From a bacterium (GTDB lineage Bacteria > Desulfobacterota > Anaeroferrophillalia > Anaeroferrophillales > Anaeroferrophillaceae), in assembly GCA_029940125.1 (NCBI GenBank), contig JAOZRP010000044.1, forward strand, positions 1 through 11,340: DNA of 11,340 nucleotides. Direction: 5' to 3'. How positions within the stretch are numbered: position 1 is the stretch's first letter; each line of letters starts with the position of its first letter. The position numbers and the translations under genes are program-made. The notes beneath the pieces are model-generated. The model had not been told where the DNA came from and searched no databases. It saw only the letters and a list, made by a program, of their open reading frames with translations. This document shows, one piece after another, positions 1 to 6,864 of the stretch.

Positions 1-22
1 ATAATTACTGGAAAGGCATGAT

Positions 23-448
23 GTGAAGTTTAGTTTTTATATTCATGATAAGATGCTTTGTCATTTAGGCAAAATTAAAGCGTCTGAGAGAGTATGTCTC
101 GTAAATTTACACCGGAAATACCTACAAGAAATACTGAAAAGCAGTTCCCTCCTGATTACAGATTATTCCAGTGTGGCGTGGGATTTCTTTTATTTGGGAA
201 GACCTGTACTGTTCTATCAGTTTGACAGGGAGGAATATTTGTTGAAAAGAGGGTCGTATATTGATTTTAATTGTGAACTATTCGGTGAAGTTTTCAGAGA
301 TTGTGACTCTTTGGTTGAATCTTTGGAAAAATATATATTAAGTAATTTTGCAGAACTGTCCAGATATGCACTTAAACGTGATAATTATTTCAAATATAGG
401 GATGCAAATAACTGCCAGCGCATTTATAATGCGATATTGACAATATGA
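23..448 (+). CDS. CDP-glycerol glycerophosphotransferase-like protein, C-terminal part (probably an interrupted gene)
   Basis: This reads as the C-terminal part of the CDP-glycerol:glycerophosphate glycerophosphotransferase family (TagB/TagF type), which transfers glycerol phosphate or related alditol phosphates to surface polysaccharides. The family hallmarks are visible: LLITDYSS at residues 43-50, then FDF-like hydrophobics, and FYQFD..EY...RG.Y.DF at about 64-82. The HDKM stretch at 8-11 sits where the family normally has a conserved His. Full-length members are usually above 350 residues, and this piece has 141. The only usable in-frame start is GTG at 23. Family-like sequence (LLERHDVKF) nevertheless runs upstream of it, back to a TAA at 2-4, and neither other plus-strand frame stays open across positions 1-24. 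The natural start must therefore lie left of the window, and the gene is broken by a stop or frameshift or is read as a fragment. The stop overlaps the next start (ATGA, 445-448). The family call is fairly firm; intactness is doubtful. Confidence 0.7.
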   Translation: MKFSFYIHDKMLCHLGKIKASERVCLVNLHRKYLQEILKSSSLLITDYSSVAWDFFYLGRPVLFYQFDREEYLLKRGSYIDFNCELFGEVFRDCDSLVESLEKYILSNFAELSRYALKRDNYFKYRDANNCQRIYNAILTI

Positions 449-1431
449 GCATTATTTTCAGTCCCATGGCTACCGGTAATGGTGCCTATATTGTTCATCA
501 GAGATTGGCTTGTGGGGTGCCAGGTTACAGGCTTTGTGGTTACAATCCTTATTGGACCATGTTGCCATTTTTTCTGCCATTTATTGTTGTTGGCGAGCGG
601 GCCGATATCATCCACACGACTCCCGATTATGCCTGTTTTTTCAGCAAGAAAAATATCCCTTTAGTCATTACCTTTCACAATCTTATCCTAGATAAATTCA
701 TGATGGCGTATAGCTCTTTACCTCAGAGGATTCATTATAAAACGGATCTTCGTTGTTTTACAAAAAAATCATTGGCGCTTGCTTCAGTTGTGACCAGTGT
801 GAGTCAGTTTACCGCTAATCTCGTGCGAGAAGAACTTGGATATAGAGGTGAAATTAAGGTGATTTATAACGGAGTGGATGAGAATCTGTTCTGTCCTGTA
901 AAAAAATCACCAGCTAAAAAAATCAGAGTATTATTTAGTGGTAACCTTACCCGGCGCAAAGGGGCTGATATTTTGCCACTGATTGCCAAGCGACTTGCTC
1001 CAGAAATTGAAATTATTTATACAAAAGGCTTGCGCACAAAAAATTCTCTTCCTGATTTGCCCAATCTAAAAAATATTGGTGCTATCCCATTTGCTCAGAT
1101 GCCCCAAGTTTATCGGGATGCAAATATTTTGATCTTTCCGACTGTTAGAGAAGGGTTGCCTCTTGCTGTTCTTGAGGCTATGGCCTGTGGTTTGCCAGTA
1201 GTGGCAACTGGTTGCTCGTCATTGCCGGAACTGGTTGTTAATGGCAAGGGTGGGTATTTATGTGGGATAGGAAATGTTGATGCATTTGCCACCAGAATAA
1301 ATGAATTGGCGGAATCTCCTGATTTGAGACAGAAAATGGGACAATTCAACCGGGAACGAGTGAAAGAAAAGTTTACTCTCAAAAGGATGGTTGCTAATTA
1401 TCAAAATATGTTCGAGCAAGTTTTAAGCTGA
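445..1431 (+). CDS. Glycosyltransferase, GT4 family (GT-B fold)
   Basis: A retaining GT-B glycosyltransferase of 328 residues that should move a sugar from a nucleotide-sugar donor onto a growing surface glycan on the cytoplasmic side of the membrane. The C-terminal donor-binding domain is clear. FSGNLTRRKG at about 164-173 is the usual start of that domain. REGLPLAVLEAMACG contains the E-x7-E pair (E236 and E244). It is followed by PVVATGCSSLPELV and a GYL-type segment at about 251-273. The N-terminal acceptor domain is short: it begins MSIIFSPMATGNGAYIVHQR and has the common VITFHNLI and SVVTSVSQFT strands at 74-81 and 114-123. Total length is slightly below the usual 350-400 residues. ATG at 445 overlaps the preceding stop by 4 bp, which suggests translational coupling and fixes the start. 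Base composition is AT-richer than the genes to the right, consistent with a transferred glycan cluster. The sugar and linkage cannot be read from the sequence. Confidence 0.88.
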   Translation: MSIIFSPMATGNGAYIVHQRLACGVPGYRLCGYNPYWTMLPFFLPFIVVGERADIIHTTPDYACFFSKKNIPLVITFHNLILDKFMMAYSSLPQRIHYKTDLRCFTKKSLALASVVTSVSQFTANLVREELGYRGEIKVIYNGVDENLFCPVKKSPAKKIRVLFSGNLTRRKGADILPLIAKRLAPEIEIIYTKGLRTKNSLPDLPNLKNIGAIPFAQMPQVYRDANILIFPTVREGLPLAVLEAMACGLPVVATGCSSLPELVVNGKGGYLCGIGNVDAFATRINELAESPDLRQKMGQFNRERVKEKFTLKRMVANYQNMFEQVLS

Positions 1432-1434
1432 TAA

Positions 1435-2664
1435 TTAGGGCTTTTGTTCCGCATGGATAGCTGCAATAGTTTCATTCAATAAGTCTGAATATTTCCGGCT
1501 GATAACCTGCCAGTCAAAATTGTCTTTACACTGTTCTATGGCATTTTCGCAAATTGCTCGCATTTCTTCCTGGTGGCGCAGCGCGTAGATCACTTTTTTG
1601 GCAATTGCTGAGCTGTCTTTTTCCGGTACTAAAAATCCGGTTTCACCATCCTTGATTACATCCCCGATGCCGCCGACCCTGGTGCCGATTACCAGACAGC
1701 CGGAGAATGAAGCTTCTACGAAAGTCAGGCCAAAACCTTCAGTATCACCTCCCGTTGCTTGAATGGAAGGACCGATAAAAATATCGGCTGTAGCGTAATA
1801 GTTCGGTAGCTCAGCGTTGGGGATAGCCCCGCAAAATTCAATATTATTTCCAAGCTGTAATTCTTCCGCCTGTTTTTTCAGGGCTTCAGCAAGTTCTCCC
1901 CCTCCCACCAAACACAACCGGGTACGGGGGAATGCTTTGATGATTTGTGGCATTGCCTGAAGCAGATAGGCAACCCCTTTTTTTTCCGATAGCCGACCGA
2001 CGAAAAGAAGTTCAGGATGATTTTTTCGGTTTGTGGCTGGAGATCTTAAGGCAGGTGAAAACCGTTTGCTGTCAACCCCCATGGGAATAATGCTCAGTTT
2101 GTCGTGCAATTGGGTGGTTGCCAGGTTCTGATAAAGGGCGTGGCTGACGACGGTAATGTGACCGGCTTTGGCAAGGGTAAAAGCTTTCAGTCGTTCTGGC
2201 AGCCAGCTGTTGAGGCCGAAGACGTCGGCACCGTGGGCGGTAGCGACAAATGGGATGCCGGTGCAAATGCTCGCCAAGGCGGCCATGAAACCCTGAGGGA
2301 TGAGCCAGTGGGCGTGAATGATGTCAGGCCGCAAACGGAAACAGAGGTGCAGCAGGGATAATAATTGAGCCGAGAGAAAAAAAGGGATAACCAGCAGGTA
2401 AAGTTTGTGTTTCCGCAGAGTCGGCAGGATGCCGGTCTGCCCCGCCAGCTTTTCATATTTTTTCCAAAAATAACGGAATCGATATACTTCCATGCCTTCC
2501 AGATTTTCATGCCGGCTGGCGCCTGGATAATGGGGAGCTAAAATAGTTATGGAGAAATCCTTTGTCAGGCGGCGTGAAAGCTCATAAACGAACGGTGGAT
2601 CAGTATCATTATCCCAGCGGGGAAATGTTGAAGTGAGGACCAGGATCTTTGGTTTATTTGACAT
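1435..2664 (-). CDS. Glycosyltransferase, GT4 family (GT-B fold)
   Basis: A second GT4-type glycosyltransferase, 409 residues, normal length for the family. The N-terminal domain opens with ILVLTSTFPRWDND (7-20) and has DIIHAHWLIPQG at 114-125 and a TAHGADVFG segment at 142-150, typical of exopolysaccharide or colanic-acid-type transferases. The C-terminal domain has PELLFVGRLSEKKG (217-230), LVGGGE (252-257) and the E-x7-E donor motif in TEGFGLTFVEASF (E309 and E317), followed by VGGIGDVI (330-337). A hydrophobic stretch at about 89-108 may mediate membrane association rather than being a true span. ATG at 2664 has no clear Shine-Dalgarno sequence just upstream. The gene runs opposite to the glycosyltransferase at 445-1431 and ends 3 bp from it, so it has its own promoter, somewhere in 2665-2931. 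Donor and acceptor are unknown. Confidence 0.9.
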   Translation of the reverse strand: MSNKPKILVLTSTFPRWDNDTDPPFVYELSRRLTKDFSITILAPHYPGASRHENLEGMEVYRFRYFWKKYEKLAGQTGILPTLRKHKLYLLVIPFFLSAQLLSLLHLCFRLRPDIIHAHWLIPQGFMAALASICTGIPFVATAHGADVFGLNSWLPERLKAFTLAKAGHITVVSHALYQNLATTQLHDKLSIIPMGVDSKRFSPALRSPATNRKNHPELLFVGRLSEKKGVAYLLQAMPQIIKAFPRTRLCLVGGGELAEALKKQAEELQLGNNIEFCGAIPNAELPNYYATADIFIGPSIQATGGDTEGFGLTFVEASFSGCLVIGTRVGGIGDVIKDGETGFLVPEKDSSAIAKKVIYALRHQEEMRAICENAIEQCKDNFDWQVISRKYSDLLNETIAAIHAEQKP

Positions 2665-2931
2665 ATAGTTGTGGCGGGAACGGGGTCAAGGTTTCCTTAT
2701 TTTAATGGCGTGGAAAAATTAAAATTCAGCTTCAAGTTGCAAGTACAACAGTTAAAAACTGACAGCTGGCACCCACCCGGAAACGGTGGTTTCCTGATAG
2801 AAGCTGACTTTTCCAGGTGATTCTTTGCAAACCCACCTCTGCCATATATCCCAGCCGTAATTTCTTGTCAAATCATTCCCCTTGTGGTAGATAGTTAAAG
2901 TTAATGTCAATTTTTTTGAGGTTATTTTTCC
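2665..2931. other. Intergenic region between divergent transcription units
   Basis: These 267 bp separate the minus-strand glycosyltransferase from the plus-strand MoxR operon and must hold promoters for both. I see no convincing consensus promoter. The best plus-strand candidate is TTGTCA at 2865-2870, with only weak -10 matches (TAGATA at 2888-2893 or GATAGT at 2890-2895). GAGGTT at 2918-2923 is a good Shine-Dalgarno sequence, 8 bases before the ATG at 2932. The stretch also marks the change from AT-richer to GC-rich sequence. A 62-codon minus-strand frame covers most of it but starts at a TTG, lacks a ribosome binding site and resembles nothing known, so I do not call it a gene. Confidence 0.6.
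2779..2794. repeat. Perfect 6-bp inverted repeat (GGAAAC-GGTG-GTTTCC)
   Basis: A perfect 6-bp stem with a 4-nt loop. It overlaps an alternative 5-bp pairing, CCACC (2773-2777) with GGTGG (2785-2789), so two mutually exclusive hairpins are possible. No run of T follows on either strand, so it is not a standard intrinsic terminator. It could be an operator half-site pair or a chance structure. Confidence 0.35.
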
Positions 2932-3201
2932 ATGCAGCAATGTAATTATATCCCCCGTGGATTTTGTCAGGTGACCATGGTTGTGGATGAGATGTCGTCT
3001 AAAACCAGGGCCAAGGATGTAATGGTTTTACCGATTGAGGATCCCGGTCCCGGTCAGACTCATCAGCTGCGGTTTTACGATTGCGGCTGCGGCAGCATTC
3101 GGCAGATACCTGGATCGCTGGCCGAAGCGGATGAAAAACGGGTGGTTTTCGTGGTTTCCGCCGCAAAGCGATTTATTATTGAAAAACTGGCAAAACCCTG
3201 A
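2932..3201 (+). CDS. Small Cys-containing protein of unknown function, first gene of the MoxR-VWA operon
   Basis: I do not recognise this 89-residue protein. It starts at ATG 2932, supported by GAGGTT at 2918-2923. Later in-frame ATGs at 2977 and 2992 are possible but have poorer ribosome binding sites. It has no signal peptide or membrane segment. Four cysteines (C4, C12 and the pair in DCGCGS, C51 and C53) could bind metal, though they do not form a standard zinc-ribbon spacing. A basic, helix-prone tail (AAKRFIIEKLAKP) closes the protein. The gene ends 21 bp before the AAA+ ATPase gene on the same strand, and its codon composition from about 2980 onwards matches the GC-rich genes to the right, so it is likely co-transcribed with them. 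It may be an accessory or adaptor for the ATPase pair; that is inference from position only. Confidence 0.6.
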   Translation: MQQCNYIPRGFCQVTMVVDEMSSKTRAKDVMVLPIEDPGPGQTHQLRFYDCGCGSIRQIPGSLAEADEKRVVFVVSAAKRFIIEKLAKP

Positions 3202-3222
3202 GCTCTGACCAGTGGTTATTCA

Positions 3223-4038
3223 ATGACTGATAAAGCGGCTAAAATCCAAGATTATCTGATTCCCACGGAGCCTTACTACCTGCCGTTGAGCAACGAGGTG
3301 GAGCTTTTCATGGCGGCCTGTCAGGAAAAGCTGCCGCTGATGCTCAAAGGACCGACCGGCTGCGGCAAGACCCGTTTTGTCGAGTATATGGCCTACCGCC
3401 TCCAGCGGCCGCTGGTGACCGTTTCCTGCCACGAGGATCTTTTTGCCGCTGACCTGGTTGGTCGCTACCTGCTGACCGGTGATGAAACCGTGTGGATGGA
3501 CGGCCCGCTGACCCTGGCGGTCCGCCATGGAGGCATCTGCTACCTGGATGAGGTGGTGGAGGCCCGCAAGGATACCACGGTGGTGATTCACCCGCTGGCC
3601 GATGACCGGCGTCTGCTGCCGATTGACAAGCGCGGCGAGGTCCTCAAGGCGCATCCCGATTTCCTGCTGGTCATTTCCTACAATCCCGGCTATCAATCGG
3701 TCCTGAAGGATTTGAAGCAGAGCACCCGCCAGCGTTTCGTGGCCCTGGAATTTGACTACCCCCCGGCGGAGGAGGAAGCTGCCATTGTGGTTCAGGAAAG
3801 TGGGGTCGATGCCGCGATTGCCGGCCGCCTGGTGTCCCTGGCCGCAAAAATCCGCAACATCAGGGAGCAGGGCCTTGCCGAAGGGGCCAGCACCCGGCTG
3901 TTGATTTACGCCGCCCAGCTGATCCGCCAGGGCATCACGCCCCTTGCCGCCTGTCGGGCGGCCATAACTCAACCCCTTACCGATGATACCGGATTGCAGG
4001 AAACCCTCGAGGATATCATAACCGATATGTTTGAGTAG
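3223..4038 (+). CDS. MoxR-family AAA+ ATPase, CbbQ/NorQ/NirQ type
   Basis: A 271-residue AAA+ ATPase, the normal size for the CbbQ/NorQ branch of the MoxR family. Walker A is GPTGCGKT (43-50), Walker B is ICYLDE (105-110), the sensor-1 Asn is in SYNPG (N154), and arginines in STRQRF (167-172) are candidate Arg fingers. The C-terminal helical region (about 178-271, including EGASTRLLIYAAQLI) fits the CbbQ-type lid domain. Known members form hexamers that, with a VWA partner, remodel a client enzyme at the expense of ATP: CbbQ/CbbO removes inhibitory sugar phosphates from RuBisCO, and NorQ/NorD helps insert the non-haem iron into nitric oxide reductase. The gene directly downstream is exactly such a partner. 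No client gene is present here, so a specific name is not justified. ATG 3223 has only a weak Shine-Dalgarno sequence. Confidence 0.92.
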   Translation: MTDKAAKIQDYLIPTEPYYLPLSNEVELFMAACQEKLPLMLKGPTGCGKTRFVEYMAYRLQRPLVTVSCHEDLFAADLVGRYLLTGDETVWMDGPLTLAVRHGGICYLDEVVEARKDTTVVIHPLADDRRLLPIDKRGEVLKAHPDFLLVISYNPGYQSVLKDLKQSTRQRFVALEFDYPPAEEEAAIVVQESGVDAAIAGRLVSLAAKIRNIREQGLAEGASTRLLIYAAQLIRQGITPLAACRAAITQPLTDDTGLQETLEDIITDMFE

Positions 4039-4045
4039 CTGCTTC

Positions 4046-6826
4046 ATGCCTGATCATCCCGATACCCCCCTCGATCCTTTTGACTACCTGACCCTGCTTG
4101 AGCCTCTTTTTCTCCTTGAACCCGAATTTTCCGACCAGCTTTTTCGCCAGCTGAAAGAAAAAAAACCGCTGCCGGAGGTTGAAGAAGTTCGTGTCCTGGT
4201 GGAAAGCAGCTTGCACTGGATGCGCGACCAGCCGGAACTGGGAAAAGCCGTGGCTGCCGGGTTGCTGCAGCTGGTGGGGGTTGTTTCGGCCAGCTGGCAG
4301 CATCAGTATGCCGAAACGGTGGCGGTCGGCAAGCGGATCACCCCGGTGATCGGCCGCTCAGTGGCGGAAAAATTCATTTCTATTATTCAAACCCAGAATG
4401 AATCGCTGCTGCGCCTGGCCCGGGAAGTTGTGGTTACCATCGGTCCCTGGGGGCCGTATCCCCTGGGGCAGGTGATGAACGCCCTTTTGTCCCTGCTGGA
4501 GGCGGGAGAAGAGTATGGCGCCTTGGCCTACCTGCAGATGATTGTTGCCGCCCTGGAACAGCAGATCAGTGAGCGGGAGCTGATTCGCTTCGCCCCGTTG
4601 ATTTCCCGGGGCATCCTGTTCTGCAAGCCGGAGAACCGCCGTTGGCAGGTGGATCAACTGCGGCTGGCGGTCAACACAAGTTATCGCCTGGCCGGTCCCT
4701 TTTTTCGCGGCATGGAAAAGGGCGTGGCCCACTTGTCGGCTGAGTCCCTGCCGCTTTTTATTGCCCAGGCCCTGCATTTCAAACATGAAAAGCAGCAGGC
4801 GCGATTCCTGGCCCTGGAATCGCTGCTGGGGGTTGAGGCCTGCCGGGAGCTGCAGACCATGGTGCCCCTGTCGGCGGTGGTGAGTTCCTTGAGCCGTTAT
4901 CTGCAGGCCCGCAGCGGGGGAGCGGCCACGGTCCGCTCTCTTGAGCACCTGCCCGGGAGCGGCAGGCATGTTCCGGGTCCCTGCACCGATGGTTTTCGCA
5001 TCTACCTGCCCGGGGAAATGGACCGGGGGGAAAGCGTGGCCGAAAACCAGTTTCTGTACCGGCTGCTGGCCGGCCTGGAGCTGGGCTGCTGGGAGGCTGG
5101 CAGCTTTGATTTTGACTGGCAGCGGTTCCAGGATGAATACCGGCCGGCGGAAATGCCCGGCGGCGACTGGCGGGAAGATGTTCCTGATGGAAGGCCCGGG
5201 GACGATCTGGAATACTTTCTTTCCGGCTTCCCCTGCCCGCCGCTGGCCGAAGAACTGCTCAATGTTGTCGAGCAGGGTCGGGTGATGCGCTTTTTGTCGA
5301 CTTCCTACCCGGGCTTTGTCAAACAGGTAAGGTTGTTGTTGAGCCGGGAACTGCGGCGGCTGACAGCCGCTTCGGGTTCATGGTCGTTCTGGCAGATTCT
5401 TTATGCCCTGTTGGTTCTTGAGCGGGTGCCGGAAGCGGGGGTCCCCGCGGCTGAATCCTGGTCGGAAATGCTGCTGAAAATGCGTCAGCGTTTCAACCGG
5501 GAGATAACGGCGGCTTCGCCGGTGGAGGCCGCCGCCGGCCTGGTTTGTGACTTCTATCCCTTGACGGCGGCGGTGCCGGGAGTAGCCGGGGATGGTGAAG
5601 GCTTCCGGCCGCCGGTCTATCCCTTTGATCGTCGGCTGCGCTTTGATCTGGCCGCCCGGGCGTCCCGGGAGCAGGATGAACGGGCGGTACAGCTGAAAGC
5701 GGTTCTGGAAGAGGCGGGACTGGATTTTTACAAGGCGGATTTGAAGCGTTTATTCAAGGAACACGATCAGAGCCTGACGCCTGAGATGCTGAAAAACTGC
5801 CTGATTTCCATGGGTGAAAAACAGGGGTTCAATTCCCGCGAGCTGCACCGCCGGCTCTCGGGCCTGGACCTGCGGCAGTGTTTCCCGGCCGGGGAAGACG
5901 GTGCCCGGGGAAGCCTTGACGACGAGAAGGTGCCCACCTTCTGGTATGATGAATGGAGCCTGCAGCTGCAGGATTATTTGCGGGATCATGTCAAGCTGCT
6001 GGAACACCGGCGGGTGGGGGTTGATGCCTCCTTTTACCCGGAGGTGCTGGCCAACCGCAGCGGCCTGGTGCGCCGGATCAGGAGGAACTTTGAGCTGCTG
6101 CGCCCGGAAGGTTTGCAGATCCTGCGGCACTGGCCGGAAGGTGATTCCTTTGACTATGACGCCCTGATTGAATATGCCCTTGACCGCCGGATGAAGATTA
6201 CCCCTGACGACCGCCTGTATCGGAAGCGGCTGAAGGTTGATCGTGACGTGGCGGTGTATCTCCTGATTGATGTCAGCAGCTCAACCAAAAACAAGCTGCC
6301 TGATTCAACGGCTACCATCCTGGGAGTGGAGAAGGAGGCGGTGGTGCTTTTCTGCGAGGCCCTGGAACGGGTGGGGGATGCCTTCAGTATTGCCGGTTTC
6401 TCCGGTTCCGGCCGGCTGGCGGCTGAATTTTTTCTGGTCAAGGATTTTGATGAATCATTGAACGACGAAGTGAAAAGCCGCATCGGGGCGCTGCGTCCGG
6501 AGAAAAATACCCGCATGGGTCCGGCGGTCCGGCACGCCACCGCCAAGCTGGCTGCCTTTCCGGCCAAGGTGAAGCTGCTGGTCATTTTAAGCGACGGGCT
6601 GCCGAATGACCAGGATTACAACCAGGAATATGCCATTGAGGACTGCCGGGCGGCCATCCGGGAAAGCCGGTCCAGATTTGTTCACGTTCACGCCATTACC
6701 GTCAACGCGGTCAATTCACCCCATCTGGACCGCCTGTACGGGGACGTCCACCATTCGGTCATCGCCGATGTCAAGGATCTTCCCGACAAGCTGCCGCGGA
6801 TTTACCGGGCCCTGACCAAGCAGTGA
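4046..6826 (+). CDS. VWA-domain protein, NorD/CbbO type, with long N-terminal extension
   Basis: A 926-residue cytoplasmic protein (no signal peptide or membrane span) and partner of the ATPase upstream. The C-terminal VWA domain (about 735-926) has an intact MIDAS metal site: DVSSS (D742, S744, S746), T822 in NTRMG and D850 in LSDG. Before it lies the NorD/CbbO signature region: YDEW (634-637), RRIRRNFELLRP (676-687), GDSFDYDAL (699-707) and RDVAVYLLIDVSSST. The first 300 or so residues look like a mostly helical, HEAT-like repeat array; that is my reading of the pattern, not a proven domain. NorD is near 600 residues and CbbO near 750-800, so this protein is long. I chose ATG 4046, 7 bp after the ATPase stop; a TTG at 4031 in the same frame would overlap that gene by 8 bp. 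Likely role: adaptor that links the ATPase ring to an unidentified client enzyme. Confidence 0.9.
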   Translation: MPDHPDTPLDPFDYLTLLEPLFLLEPEFSDQLFRQLKEKKPLPEVEEVRVLVESSLHWMRDQPELGKAVAAGLLQLVGVVSASWQHQYAETVAVGKRITPVIGRSVAEKFISIIQTQNESLLRLAREVVVTIGPWGPYPLGQVMNALLSLLEAGEEYGALAYLQMIVAALEQQISERELIRFAPLISRGILFCKPENRRWQVDQLRLAVNTSYRLAGPFFRGMEKGVAHLSAESLPLFIAQALHFKHEKQQARFLALESLLGVEACRELQTMVPLSAVVSSLSRYLQARSGGAATVRSLEHLPGSGRHVPGPCTDGFRIYLPGEMDRGESVAENQFLYRLLAGLELGCWEAGSFDFDWQRFQDEYRPAEMPGGDWREDVPDGRPGDDLEYFLSGFPCPPLAEELLNVVEQGRVMRFLSTSYPGFVKQVRLLLSRELRRLTAASGSWSFWQILYALLVLERVPEAGVPAAESWSEMLLKMRQRFNREITAASPVEAAAGLVCDFYPLTAAVPGVAGDGEGFRPPVYPFDRRLRFDLAARASREQDERAVQLKAVLEEAGLDFYKADLKRLFKEHDQSLTPEMLKNCLISMGEKQGFNSRELHRRLSGLDLRQCFPAGEDGARGSLDDEKVPTFWYDEWSLQLQDYLRDHVKLLEHRRVGVDASFYPEVLANRSGLVRRIRRNFELLRPEGLQILRHWPEGDSFDYDALIEYALDRRMKITPDDRLYRKRLKVDRDVAVYLLIDVSSSTKNKLPDSTATILGVEKEAVVLFCEALERVGDAFSIAGFSGSGRLAAEFFLVKDFDESLNDEVKSRIGALRPEKNTRMGPAVRHATAKLAAFPAKVKLLVILSDGLPNDQDYNQEYAIEDCRAAIRESRSRFVHVHAITVNAVNSPHLDRLYGDVHHSVIADVKDLPDKLPRIYRALTKQ

Positions 6827-6864
6827 AGGAATTGTTTGGTCCCTGACGTTGGTTCTCGGAGGGG

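Noticed and set aside
2865..2895. Promoter for the MoxR operon (TTGTCA with TAGATA or GATAGT)
   Set aside because: The -10 matches are weak and their spacing is inconsistent, so I mention it only within the intergenic entry.
2752..2940. 62-codon minus-strand frame in the intergenic region
   Set aside because: It starts at TTG without a ribosome binding site, overlaps the start of the small protein gene and resembles no family.
3220..4047. 275-codon open frame on the minus strand, fully opposite the MoxR ATPase gene
   Set aside because: It mirrors the GC-rich coding frame of a gene with complete AAA+ motifs; its own translation has no recognisable motif and is Gln/Gly/His-rich, as expected for an antisense shadow.
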